DNA of 64,000 bases. It comes from Chryseobacterium camelliae (GTDB lineage Bacteria > Bacteroidota > Bacteroidia > Flavobacteriales > Weeksellaceae). The notes under the pieces were generated by a model. That model was not told the DNA's origin. It made no database searches and saw only the letters and a list, made by a program, of their open reading frames with translations. The stretch spans positions 2,474,001 to 2,538,000 of the forward strand of contig NZ_CP115859.1 of NCBI RefSeq assembly GCF_027920545.1. Reading direction: 5' to 3'. The translations under genes and the position numbers were made by a program. Below are positions 19,666 to 28,103 of this stretch, in pieces (the first letter of the stretch is position 1; every line of letters begins with the position of its first letter).

Positions 19666-20829
19666 ATGAACAAGACTTTCAAAATATATGCTTTGATATT
19701 CATCATTATTATGGTGATACTGGCATTGCTTGAAGTGAATAAAAAGGAAGTTACGGATTGGCGCAAAAACTTTGATGTAGATGAAAAATCTCCTTTCGGA
19801 CTATTTGTTTTCAACCATGAAAGCAAAGATCTTTTTAAAGAAAAGCTGAAAAAAGTTGATGTTTCGGCTTATGAATTTTACAATCAGAATAAAAATAAAC
19901 CTGTTCACAATATTCTTGTAGTAGAAAGTGAAATCGATATGGAATCCTGGAAAAAAATAATGGATCAGGTTTCCCGAGGTTCCGATGCGATGATTATTGC
20001 AAGTCAGCTTCCTAAACCTATTTCAGACGGCATTGGTTATTATGATTCTCAGATTTCTTTCGAAGATGAAAATTATTTAAAACTTACCGATAAAAAATAT
20101 CAGGGTGATTTTATCCATTTAGATAAATTCCCATCAGGAAGAGGATTTTCTTATATAAAACCCGGAGTTGAGGTACTGGGAAAAACGGTTGAAAAAAATA
20201 ATTCAGACCAAGTGAATTTTATCAAAGCAAAATTCGGGAAAGGTAATTTCTATGTGCATTGCGAACCGTTGTTCCTCACCAATTATTATTTGCTTAAAAA
20301 AGGAAATGTAAAATATTTTCAGGATGTATTTTCTTACCTTCAGGACAGAGATACGCTCTGGTTTGTAGAAAGCAACACGAAAGAATCCAGGTTTTTTATG
20401 AGGTTTATCCTGTCAAAACCAGCATTGAAATACGCTTGGTGGGTATTTTTAGGCGGATTGGTGTTGTTTATTATATTTAATGCCAAAAGAAAACAAAGAG
20501 TAGTCCCAATCATAGAACCCTTAAGAAATACATCGGCAGAATTTGTAAAAAGCATCGGTAATTTATACCTTCAGGAAGGGGATTTCCATGATATGATGGC
20601 AAAAAAAGCTCAGTATTTTTTAAATAAAGTGAGGCTCGATCTTTTAATAGATACTCAGAATCTGGATGAGGATTTTGCCAAAAAACTTCAATTAAAAACA
20701 GGAAAACCGGTAGAAATGATTGCTGAGGCAATTACGTTAATCAAAAAAGGACAGGATCCTTATGCCAATGTGATGAAGGAAGATCTTGTGAGAATGAATA
20801 AGCTGCTGGATGAAATCATTAAAATATAA
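19666..20829 (+). CDS. DUF4350 domain-containing protein
   Basis: 387 residues: one N-terminal membrane helix (IYALIFIIIMVILALLEV), a periplasmic DUF4350 region including SPFGLFVFNHESKDLF and the GKGNFYVHCEPLFLTNYYLL block, a second helix near 258-276 (WWVFLGGLVLFIIFN), and a cytoplasmic C-terminal helix bundle. Function unknown. In Bacteroidota it is regularly found between DUF4129 and MoxR genes, as here. A repeat-like 100-nt spacer separates it from moxR. Confidence 0.85.
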   Translation: MNKTFKIYALIFIIIMVILALLEVNKKEVTDWRKNFDVDEKSPFGLFVFNHESKDLFKEKLKKVDVSAYEFYNQNKNKPVHNILVVESEIDMESWKKIMDQVSRGSDAMIIASQLPKPISDGIGYYDSQISFEDENYLKLTDKKYQGDFIHLDKFPSGRGFSYIKPGVEVLGKTVEKNNSDQVNFIKAKFGKGNFYVHCEPLFLTNYYLLKKGNVKYFQDVFSYLQDRDTLWFVESNTKESRFFMRFILSKPALKYAWWVFLGGLVLFIIFNAKRKQRVVPIIEPLRNTSAEFVKSIGNLYLQEGDFHDMMAKKAQYFLNKVRLDLLIDTQNLDEDFAKKLQLKTGKPVEMIAEAITLIKKGQDPYANVMKEDLVRMNKLLDEIIKI

Positions 20830-20915
20830 CAATCTAATAATCTGGTAATGTAATAATATTGAAAAACGTATTCCATTCAATTGGTAAACTGTTAAATTGA
20901 TACATTATTAGATTG
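20830..20915. repeat. Intergenic inverted repeat
   Basis: CAATCTAATAAT (20830-20841) and ATTATTAGATTG (20904-20915) are perfect 12-bp arms. The interior holds words such as AATGTAATAATAT and ACTGTTAAATTG that recur in the spacer at 29650-29775. It interrupts the otherwise tight DUF4350-moxR junction. Confidence 0.55.
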
Positions 20916-20929
20916 AAAAACATAATAGT

Positions 20930-21961
20930 ATGGAAAATTTTGAAAACCCAAATTTAGACAATCAGACTTCTGTAGATTTTGAAAAAAAAGAAGGTGATTT
21001 TCAGTCTCGTATAGACATGATCGAACTTCGTGCAAGTTTAGAGAAAGTAAAAACTGAAATCGCAAAAGTGATTGTCGGTCAGGAAGACATGATCGAACAT
21101 CTTCTGGCTGCGCTTTTATCGAATGGTCATGTGCTTATAGAAGGTGTTCCGGGAGTAGCAAAAACCATTACAGCAAAATTACTGGCAAAAACGATTGATG
21201 TAGATTTTAGCCGAATTCAGTTTACTCCTGATCTGATGCCTTCAGATATTTTGGGAACCTCGGTTTTCAGTGTGAAAAATTCAGAATTTGAATTTAAAAA
21301 AGGACCTATCTTTTCAAACTTTGTCCTGATTGATGAGATCAACAGATCACCTGCTAAAACACAGTCGGCTCTTTTTGAAGTCATGGAAGAAAGACAGATC
21401 ACAATGGACGGAACCCGTTATGCAATGGATGAGCCGTTCTTGGTTGTCGCTACCCAAAACCCGATTGAACACGAAGGAACTTACAGGCTTCCCGAGGCCC
21501 AGCTGGATCGTTTTCTTTTCAAGATTAATGTGAAATACCCGAATCTTGAGCAGGAAATCACGATCATTAAAAATCAGCACGAAAGCAAAAAAGAAGATAA
21601 AACAGAAGTTGTGGAACGTGTCATTACGGCTCAACAGCTTAAAAATTATCAGCATCTGGTAAAAGAGATCATTGTAGAATCCCAGCTGATAGAATATATT
21701 GCTAAAATCATCATCAATACCAGAGAAAACCAGTTTTTATACTTAGGAGCTTCTCCAAGAGCGAGTTTAGCATTGTTGACGGCTTCAAAAGCTTTTGCAG
21801 CATTAAGAGGAAGAGATTTTGTAACCCCGGAAGACATCAAAGAGGCAAGTTATGCAGTATTAAGACACAGAGTCATTGTTTCGCCTGAAAGAGAAATGGA
21901 AGGGCTGACTGCCGATGAAATCATTCGACAAATTTTAGAAGGAATAGAGATTCCTAGATAG
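20930..21961 (+). CDS. MoxR family AAA+ ATPase
   Basis: 343 residues. The Walker A GVPGVAKT is at 72-79, Walker B VLIDEINR at about 132-139, sensor 1 ATQNPIEHEGTYRLPEAQLDRF near 175 and the C-terminal lid SPRASLALLTASKAFAALRGR near 285. MoxR ATPases act as chaperones that mature or insert metal-, vWA- or membrane-bound partner proteins. The DUF58 protein encoded next, with a vWA-like fold, is the expected partner. Confidence 0.93.
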   Translation: MENFENPNLDNQTSVDFEKKEGDFQSRIDMIELRASLEKVKTEIAKVIVGQEDMIEHLLAALLSNGHVLIEGVPGVAKTITAKLLAKTIDVDFSRIQFTPDLMPSDILGTSVFSVKNSEFEFKKGPIFSNFVLIDEINRSPAKTQSALFEVMEERQITMDGTRYAMDEPFLVVATQNPIEHEGTYRLPEAQLDRFLFKINVKYPNLEQEITIIKNQHESKKEDKTEVVERVITAQQLKNYQHLVKEIIVESQLIEYIAKIIINTRENQFLYLGASPRASLALLTASKAFAALRGRDFVTPEDIKEASYAVLRHRVIVSPEREMEGLTADEIIRQILEGIEIPR

Positions 21962-22012
21962 GTAAAAGGTAGCAGATAAGAGTTTAATGAATCACTTTTA
22001 AAGGTTTGAGGA

Positions 22013-22219
22013 ATGGCTAATTTTAAAGAGCTTTTAGTTTGGCAAAAGTCGATTGATTTTGTAATTGAAATTTATAAAATTACTGAAGCTTTCCCTAAAA
22101 CTCAATTAATTATTTTCAGAAATCTTAATTTTTTAAAAGAAGAAAACTATCAAAAATTAAATCAGAACATTATCGAAATCTCAAAAATGCTGAACGGACT
22201 TATTAATTCCTTGAAGTAA
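22013..22219 (+). pseudogene. Internally deleted four-helix-bundle (23S rRNA IVP-type) protein
   Basis: 68 residues, against about 115-120 in the TIGR02436 four-helix-bundle family. The start ANFKELLVWQKSIDFVIEIYKITEAFPK matches family helix 1, and TQLIIFRNLNFLKEENYQKLN through to the end matches helix 4. Helices 2 and 3 (the usual AxSIPSNIAEG region) are absent, with the join near nucleotides 22096-22101 still in frame. It is therefore probably a remnant rather than a working bundle, although a stable short form cannot be excluded. It lies inside the MoxR-DUF58 operon where no such gene is expected. Confidence 0.7.
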
Positions 22220-22275
22220 ATTTAAACAATCACTAAAAAACTGCAACCTAAAATCTAAGATCTGCAACCTCACAA

Positions 22276-23598
22276 ATGAAAAACCTATACATCAATACAC
22301 GCTTTTTCTTCGCACTCATCGGAGTGGGGATTATCTATGTTTTTGCATTTTTCTTTCCTTTCCTGATGATTGTTGCTCATGCTTTATTGTTGATCTGTTT
22401 TCTGGCGGTAATGGTAGATTATCTGTTTGTTTTTAATAAAAAAGAAGGAGTTTTATCACAGAGGATATTGCCGGAAAAGCTGTCAAACGGTGATGAAAAC
22501 CCTGTAAAGATTGATATTAAAAATAACTATCGGTTTAAAATTCATGTAAAAGTGATTGATGAGATTCCTTTTCAGTTTCAGAAAAGAGATTTCATGATCG
22601 AAAAAAACATTGAAGCAGGCAGAAATTCATTTTTTGAATACATTTTAGAGCCTAAAGAAAGAGGAGAGTACAGCTTTGGAGCTTTAAACATTTTTGTTTC
22701 TTCCCCTTTAGGTTTTGTTGCCAAAAGGTTTACCTTTCAGAAAGATGCGATGCTTCCTTCCTATCCGTCATTTATTCATTTAAGAAAATATGAATTGATG
22801 GCGCTTCAAAACGAGTTTTTATTGGGAGGAATCAAAAAAATACGAAAACTGGGGCATACCATGGAATTTGAGCAGATCAAAGAATATGTTCCCGGAGACG
22901 ATGTAAGAACGATCAACTGGAAAGCGACTTCCAAAGCCAATCGATTGATGGTGAATCAGTTTCAGGATGAAAAGTCTCAACGTATTTTTATGTTGGTCGA
23001 TAAGGGAAGGACGATGAAAATGCCGTTTAACAGATTAAGCCTTCTTGATTATTCGATCAATGCAACGATGGCCTTGTCTCATATCATTCTGAAAAAAGGA
23101 GATCGGGCAGGAATGATGACTTTCTCTAAAAAAGCTGAAAACAGGGTTGCTGCAGATAATAAATCCGGACAGCTAAAGAAAATTTCTGAAGCTTTATATA
23201 ACGTTAAAACAGACTTCTTCGAAAGTGACTTTAACAGACTATATCAGGATGTAAAATATTCACTTAACCAAAGAAGCCTGGTTTTGTTATTTACCAACTT
23301 TGAAACGTTAGACGGGCTGAACAGGCAGTTAAAATATCTTCGTGGAATTGCTAAAAACCATTTACTGGTGGTAGTTTTCTTTAAAAACTCAGAGATACAG
23401 ACATTGATGCATAAAAATCCTGAAAATATGCAGGAGATCTATGATGAAATTGTCGCTGAAAAATTTGAATTTGAGAAAAAACTAATCATTCAGGAGCTTA
23501 GAAAATATGGTATTTATTCAGTCTATACACTTCCTGAAAACTTAAATATCGATGTGATCAATAAATATCTTGAGATAAAAGCGAGAGGAATTTTATAA
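22276..23598 (+). CDS. DUF58 domain-containing (vWA-like) protein
   Basis: 440 residues: two N-terminal membrane helices (about 10-50), a beta-rich middle (EPKERGEYSFGALNIFVSSPLGF near 118-142), then the DUF58 core EYVPGDDVRTINWKATSKANRLMVNQF at about 210-236 and a vWA-like domain starting IFMLVDKGRTMKMP. Members are paired with MoxR ATPases and believed to act at the envelope. It is the last gene of the cluster. Its stop at 23598 is immediately followed by a heptanucleotide tandem repeat. Confidence 0.9.
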   Translation: MKNLYINTRFFFALIGVGIIYVFAFFFPFLMIVAHALLLICFLAVMVDYLFVFNKKEGVLSQRILPEKLSNGDENPVKIDIKNNYRFKIHVKVIDEIPFQFQKRDFMIEKNIEAGRNSFFEYILEPKERGEYSFGALNIFVSSPLGFVAKRFTFQKDAMLPSYPSFIHLRKYELMALQNEFLLGGIKKIRKLGHTMEFEQIKEYVPGDDVRTINWKATSKANRLMVNQFQDEKSQRIFMLVDKGRTMKMPFNRLSLLDYSINATMALSHIILKKGDRAGMMTFSKKAENRVAADNKSGQLKKISEALYNVKTDFFESDFNRLYQDVKYSLNQRSLVLLFTNFETLDGLNRQLKYLRGIAKNHLLVVVFFKNSEIQTLMHKNPENMQEIYDEIVAEKFEFEKKLIIQELRKYGIYSVYTLPENLNIDVINKYLEIKARGIL

Positions 23599-23602
23599 TT
23601 TT

Positions 23603-23692
23603 GCAATAAGCAATAAGCAATAAGCAATAAGCAATAAGCAATAAGCAATAAGCAATAAGCAATAAGCAATAAGCAATAAGCAATAAGCAATG
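23603..23692 (+). repeat. GCAATAA heptanucleotide tandem repeat, 12 perfect copies, ending in the osmC start codon
   Basis: Twelve uninterrupted copies of GCAATAA fill 23603-23686. The thirteenth unit reads GCAATGA, and the single A-to-G difference creates the ATG (23690-23692) that starts the OsmC-family gene. The tract therefore forms the whole untranslated spacer between DUF58 and osmC. A 7-nt unit is prone to slippage, so copy number may vary between strains. Confidence 0.95.
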
Positions 23693-24115
23693 AAAATAAC
23701 ACTAAATAGAATCAACGACGATTTTTTATTTGAATGTACCAACTCACAAGGGAATTCAATTTTACTGGATAATACTTCTCAGCCCGGAGTAAAAGGAGTT
23801 TCTCCTATGGAAAGTGTTTTGATGGCAGTGGCAGGATGTAGTGGAATCGACGTAGTTTCTATCCTGAAAAAGCAGAGACAGGAAATTACAGATTTTAAAG
23901 CTGAGGTTGAAGGAGAACGTGTTCCTGTAGAAGATGCAAAACCATTCAAAGCGATTAAGGTTAAATTTCTGTTAGAAGGAAATATTGACCCTAAAAAAGC
24001 ACAGAAAGCAGCTCAGCTATCTTTTGAAAAATACTGTTCTGTTTCGAAAACATTAGAACCTAATGTAGAAATAGGGTACGAAGTTTTTGTAAACGGAGAA
24101 CAGGTAACTAATTAG
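23690..24115 (+). CDS. OsmC/Ohr family protein
   Basis: 141 residues. GVSPMESVLMAVAGCSGIDVVSILKK near 37-62 carries the first active Cys, and SFEKYCSVSKTLEPNV near 110-125 the second, as in OsmC-type thiol peroxidases of the YhfA/OsmC group. It reduces hydroperoxides in the cytoplasm if catalytic, and both Cys are present. The start ATG is built from the last unit of the upstream GCAATAA tract. A strong hairpin terminator follows. Confidence 0.92.
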   Translation: MKITLNRINDDFLFECTNSQGNSILLDNTSQPGVKGVSPMESVLMAVAGCSGIDVVSILKKQRQEITDFKAEVEGERVPVEDAKPFKAIKVKFLLEGNIDPKKAQKAAQLSFEKYCSVSKTLEPNVEIGYEVFVNGEQVTN

Positions 24116-24133
24116 AATAAGATTACTAATATT

Positions 24134-24186
24134 TTAGGGTATCAGAATTTGAACATTTTGTTCGGTTCTGATACCCTAATTTTTTA
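24134..24186. terminator. Bidirectional terminator between osmC and the GH63-like gene
   Basis: TTAGGGTATCAGAA (24134-24147) pairs over 14 bp with TTCTGATACCCTAA (24166-24179), with an inner GAAC/GTTC stem, followed by a run of T. Confidence 0.85.
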
Positions 24187-24192
24187 ATTCAT

Positions 24193-26805
24193 TTACATTA
24201 ATCTCGGTTTCATCAGCTTTGCCACAGTTGCAGTCCATCCCGTTTGATGCGATGCGCCGACTCCGCGACCATTGTCACCGTGGAAGTATTCAAAAAAGGT
24301 GATGTAATCTTTAAAGTTTTCGTCAAAATTAAACTTTGCATTTCCTCCGTTGAACGGGCGTTGCCCGCTTCCATCCTTTAAAAAAATAGAACATAATCTG
24401 TTGCTTATATTCTGAGCGACTTCATCAAGATTTCGTTTATCACCGCTTCCGGTCGGGAATTCTACTTTCAGACTATTGCCGTAATAATAATGAAAACGCT
24501 GTAAACTTTCCACAATCAGGAAATTGATGGGGAACCAAATCGGTCCTCTCCAGTTGCTGTTTCCTCCGAACATTCGACTGTCACTTTCAGCAGGAGTATA
24601 ATACACAACATTTTCAACACCATGAACAGAAAATACAAAAGGATTTTCTTCATATACTTTTGACATGGCACGGATTCCGTACGTACTTAAAAACTCTTTT
24701 TCATCAAGCATTCTTGTTAATACCTTGCTTAATCTGTTCTTACGGAGAATACTCATAAGATGTTTTCTTCCCTGTCCTTCTTCATCCCAGTGAGAAACAA
24801 GTTTTGTAAGCTCAGGTTTATTTTTCAGGATCCATTCCATTCTTGCGGTGAAGTTGGGCATGTTTTCCAATAATTTATGATCAACAATTTCCACCGCAAA
24901 CATTGGAATCAGGCCGACAATACTTCTTAATCTTAAAGAAACGCTGTCACCATTTCCAAGCTGGAGCACATCATAGAAAAATCCGTCTTCCTCGTTCCAG
25001 AGCCCTTTTGTTCCTTCCCCGAGGTTTTCCATCGCTTCCGCGATATAAAGATAATGTTCAAAAAACTTAATGGCCATATCTTCATAAACCTGGTAGTATT
25101 GAGCCAGTTCCATCGCAATTCGCATCATGTTTAGGGCATACATTGCCATCCAGCTTGTTCCGTCGGCTTGCTCAAGATGCTGTCCGTCTTTTAAAATCAT
25201 ATTTCGGTCAAAAGCACCGATATTATCCAAACCAAGGAAACCTCCACCAAAAATATTTTTACCGTTTTTATCCTTTCGGTTCACCCACCATGTGAAATTC
25301 AGAAGGAGTTTCTGGAAAACTTTTTCTAAAAATAAAAGGTCAGGTTTTCCGTTTTGCTTCTCATCAATTTTAAAGACACGGAAACAGGACCACGCATGTA
25401 CAGGCGGGTTTACATCACTTAAGTTCCATTCATACGCAGGAAGCTGTCCGTTCGGGTGCATATACCATTCCTTCGTCAGCAAAAGAAGCTGTCCTTTGGC
25501 GAATTCAGCATCAATAATGGCAAAAGGAACACAGTGAAATGCCAAATCCCAGGTCGCATACCAAGGATATTCCCACTTATCGGGCATGGAAATAATGTCT
25601 TTATTATGCATATGATTCCATTCCGTATTTCGTACATAATTGCCAAAATCTCTAGGAGCATCAAAATTAGGATCGCCTTTCAGCCATTTTCCGACATTGT
25701 AATGATAAAACTGTTTGTTCCAAAGTAACCCTGCAAAAGCCTGTCGCTGAACATTTTTTTCATCATTATCCACTACATCGCTCTGGATTTCATTATAAAA
25801 TTCATTAGCTTCATCCAATCTCTGTGCAAATATTTGATCAAACTGATCAAACGGTTCATCCAGACCATCAGGAGATAGCCTGAAATCAAAAGTTTTAGAT
25901 GCTCCCGCTTCGATGGTTTCGTCGATCAGGAACGAAGCTTTGGTTCCTGTTTTTTCAGGATTTATAGTATTGCTTCCATAAATGATATGATCATTAATTC
26001 CGTCTTTGAAATAAGTATTGCCCGGGTAAGGGGTACCGTATAATTTCGGATTGTTGGTTTCATTTTCACAAAAAACACTCTGAACATTATTGTTTCTTGA
26101 ATAAAACTTTTTAATGGAAATGCTGTCATGGCTTATGTCGATAGTTCCTTCGTCCGTAGCATTTAATTGTGCTTTGTAAGTGTTGTATCCCCATTTCCAA
26201 TTATTTCTGAACCAAACAGTTGGCGCAATTACAAGAGGAGCATTGATCTCACTTCTGTTGCAGACCGTAATTCGTATTAAAATATCGTTGTGATCTGCTT
26301 TAGCATATTCAATAAAAATATCGAAATATTCATCTTTATCAAAAATTTCGGTATCAATGATTTCGTATTCGGGTTCCTTTTTACTTCTCTTAGCATTCTC
26401 AGAACGGATTTTATCATAAGGAAAAGCATTGATAGGATATTTATACACCATCTTCATATAGCTGTGGGTAGGTGTATTATCCAGATAGTAAAAAATTTCC
26501 TTGATGTCTTCCCCATGATTTCCTTCAGGGTTGCTTAGTCCAAAGAAACGTTCTTTTACGATTTTATCTTTTTTGTTCCAAAAAGAAAAGGCAAAACAGA
26601 AAAGCTGCTTTACATCGGATATTCCGGCAATTCCCTCTTCTCCCCAACGGAAGGCATAGCTTTCTGCGGTATTATGGTTGGCAAAATTCCATGCATCACC
26701 GTTCGAGCTGTAGTCTTCACGTACATTTCCCCACTGTCGGTTGCTTACGTATGGACCCCAGTTTTTCCAGTCCGGATCTTTTAGTCTTTGTTTTTCAGCA
26801 GTCAT
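24193..26805 (-). CDS. GH63-like (mannosyl-oligosaccharide glucosidase type) glucosidase
   Basis: 870 residues without a signal peptide. The N-terminal start RLKDPDWKNWGPYVSNRQWGNVREDYS and the (alpha/alpha)6 catalytic part are typical of bacterial GH63/MGH1-like glucosidases: DKWEYPWYATWDLAFHC near 415-431, DGTSWMAMYALNMMRIAMEL near 555 and GNSNWRGPIWFPINFLIVESLQ near 745. The enzyme probably removes alpha-glucosyl units from oligosaccharides in the cytoplasm, but the substrate is unproven. With malQ in the same window it could serve alpha-glucan turnover. It is a single gene with its own promoter and terminator. Confidence 0.85.
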   Translation of the reverse strand: MTAEKQRLKDPDWKNWGPYVSNRQWGNVREDYSSNGDAWNFANHNTAESYAFRWGEEGIAGISDVKQLFCFAFSFWNKKDKIVKERFFGLSNPEGNHGEDIKEIFYYLDNTPTHSYMKMVYKYPINAFPYDKIRSENAKRSKKEPEYEIIDTEIFDKDEYFDIFIEYAKADHNDILIRITVCNRSEINAPLVIAPTVWFRNNWKWGYNTYKAQLNATDEGTIDISHDSISIKKFYSRNNNVQSVFCENETNNPKLYGTPYPGNTYFKDGINDHIIYGSNTINPEKTGTKASFLIDETIEAGASKTFDFRLSPDGLDEPFDQFDQIFAQRLDEANEFYNEIQSDVVDNDEKNVQRQAFAGLLWNKQFYHYNVGKWLKGDPNFDAPRDFGNYVRNTEWNHMHNKDIISMPDKWEYPWYATWDLAFHCVPFAIIDAEFAKGQLLLLTKEWYMHPNGQLPAYEWNLSDVNPPVHAWSCFRVFKIDEKQNGKPDLLFLEKVFQKLLLNFTWWVNRKDKNGKNIFGGGFLGLDNIGAFDRNMILKDGQHLEQADGTSWMAMYALNMMRIAMELAQYYQVYEDMAIKFFEHYLYIAEAMENLGEGTKGLWNEEDGFFYDVLQLGNGDSVSLRLRSIVGLIPMFAVEIVDHKLLENMPNFTARMEWILKNKPELTKLVSHWDEEGQGRKHLMSILRKNRLSKVLTRMLDEKEFLSTYGIRAMSKVYEENPFVFSVHGVENVVYYTPAESDSRMFGGNSNWRGPIWFPINFLIVESLQRFHYYYGNSLKVEFPTGSGDKRNLDEVAQNISNRLCSIFLKDGSGQRPFNGGNAKFNFDENFKDYITFFEYFHGDNGRGVGASHQTGWTATVAKLMKPRLM

Positions 26806-26824
26806 ATTTCAGCATTTTTCAATA

Positions 26825-26855
26825 CGAAGTTAGTTTTTTTAGGAAAAAATTCCAA
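26825..26855 (-). promoter_or_regulatory. Promoter of the GH63-like gene
   Basis: Minus-strand TTG (26855-26853), a 20-nt spacer, then TAACTTCG (26832-26825), one mismatch from TAnnTTTG. The ATG at 26805 is 19 nt further. Confidence 0.4.
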
Positions 26856-26956
26856 CATGCTGAATCTGAAGAAAAATTAATATTGTGCTGTAGTTCTTTT
26901 GTTTAAAGAGGGTTTAGCTTTAAAATAATTTTTTTTAATATGTAAAAGAAATGTTT

Positions 26957-26964
26957 TATCTTTG
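26957..26964 (+). promoter_or_regulatory. -7 promoter element for the methionine locus (TATCTTTG)
   Basis: Exact TAnnTTTG match 29 nt before the SAM riboswitch, correctly placed to transcribe the aptamer. The -33 region is only T-rich. The rest of the 353-nt gap (26806-27158) contains this promoter, the divergent GH63 promoter and the riboswitch with its expression platform. Confidence 0.55.
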
Positions 26965-26993
26965 CATCATTCGTTCATTCAAATATTGAAAAT

Positions 26994-27098
26994 GTTATCA
27001 AGAAAGGTTGAGGGATTAGACCCGATGAAACCTTAGCAACCCTTTGTGAAAGCAAAGAAGGTGCTACGTTCTACCGAATTTATTTTTGGACAGATAAC
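26994..27098 (+). promoter_or_regulatory. SAM-I (S-box) riboswitch
   Basis: The aptamer is closed by P1 GTTATC (26994-26999) with GATAAC (27093-27098). In order it contains the S-box core GAGGGATTAGACCCGATGAA, then CCTTAGCAACC, the P3 stem CTTTG/CAAAG around TGAAAG, and AAGGTGCTA. All strongly match the SAM-I consensus. Downstream, CTGAA/TTCAG and GCCA/TGGC mini-hairpins (about 27102-27135) may form the expression platform, so S-adenosylmethionine should repress the metX-led operon. How the platform acts (termination or translation) is not clear from sequence. Confidence 0.93.
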
Positions 27099-27158
27099 TT
27101 ACTGAAGTTCTTCAGCCATTTCCTGTGGCATTTTCAATTGTATTAAAGCATAATAGAA

Positions 27159-28103
27159 TTGAAAACAGAACTAAACTATATTAATTTTACATATCAGACA
27201 GATTCCCTAAAGGAATACAATATCTCGTTGAGCTACCAGCTTTTCGGAAAAGACTTGTTTTCAGCACCGATCATTTTAGTTAATCATGCCTTAACCGGAA
27301 ATTCAAATGTTTCTGGTGAAAACGGATGGTGGAAACAACTGATTGGGGAAGACCAGGTAATTGATACTAATATATATTCGGTTCTGTGTTTCAATATTCC
27401 CGGAAACGGTTACGATGATTTTTTTATTGATGAGTACGAAGATTTCACGCCTTCAGATATTGCCAATATCTTTTTACAAGGTCTTGAAATATTACATATT
27501 AAATGTTTACACGCCATTATTGGAGGCTCTTTGGGTGGGGGAGTCGGTTGGGAAATGCTGGCAAAAAATCCACATTTAGCCGAGATTTTTATCCCTATTG
27601 CCTGCGATTTTAAAACTCATGACTGGCTTCATGCACAATGTCTGGTTCAGAAGTTTTTATTAAACCATGACGATGAACCTCTTCAAAAAGCCAGGATTCA
27701 TGCGATGCTTTGCTACAGGACACCGGAATCTTTAAATGACAGATTTCAAAACAAATATAATCAGGAAAAACAACGATTAGAGTCGGAAGACTGGCTTGTT
27801 TATCATGGGAATTCTTTAAACGAAAGATTTAGTTTGAAATCTTATAAACTGATGAACCATTTACTGATGAATATCAATGCAGATGAAAAAAAACTAAAAA
27901 AAATACAAGCACGAATGCACTTGATCTCAGTAGATACAGATTTGTTTTTTCCGGCGTCAGAGATTCGAATGTGCTTTGAAAAACTGAAAGAAAAAAAGGA
28001 AAATGTTTTCTATCACGAGATACAATCAATTCATGGGCACGATGCCTTTTTAATGGAGTATAAACAATTAAATAATATAATAAAACCTATTCTGAAAATA
28101 TGA
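27159..28103 (+). CDS. metX: MetX-like homoserine O-acyltransferase (short form, TTG start)
   Basis: 314 residues of alpha/beta hydrolase fold. VNHALTGNSN (41-50), the nucleophile elbow GGSLGG with Ser124, SVDTDLFFP with the Asp, and HGHDAFLMEY with the His reproduce the MetX catalytic triad. It is shorter than classic MetX (350-380) and lacks part of the lid. No ATG precedes the conserved N-terminus, so TTG at 27159 is the probable start. The reaction is acylation of homoserine for methionine synthesis. Acetyl or succinyl donor cannot be told from this sequence alone. It is first in the SAM-riboswitch operon and overlaps the next gene by 4 nt. Confidence 0.85.
   Translation: MKTELNYINFTYQTDSLKEYNISLSYQLFGKDLFSAPIILVNHALTGNSNVSGENGWWKQLIGEDQVIDTNIYSVLCFNIPGNGYDDFFIDEYEDFTPSDIANIFLQGLEILHIKCLHAIIGGSLGGGVGWEMLAKNPHLAEIFIPIACDFKTHDWLHAQCLVQKFLLNHDDEPLQKARIHAMLCYRTPESLNDRFQNKYNQEKQRLESEDWLVYHGNSLNERFSLKSYKLMNHLLMNINADEKKLKKIQARMHLISVDTDLFFPASEIRMCFEKLKEKKENVFYHEIQSIHGHDAFLMEYKQLNNIIKPILKI

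Noticed and set aside
22240..22275. GCAACCT words before the DUF58 gene as a second heptamer array
   Set aside because: Only two separated copies occur. Not a tandem array.
23603..23692. GCAATAA array considered as a CRISPR-like array
   Set aside because: Direct 7-nt units with no spacers and no cas genes. It is a simple tandem repeat.
25127..25537. 136-residue plus-strand ORF
   Set aside because: Opposite strand of the GH63-like gene, no start context, Cys/Ser/Phe-rich composition typical of shadows.
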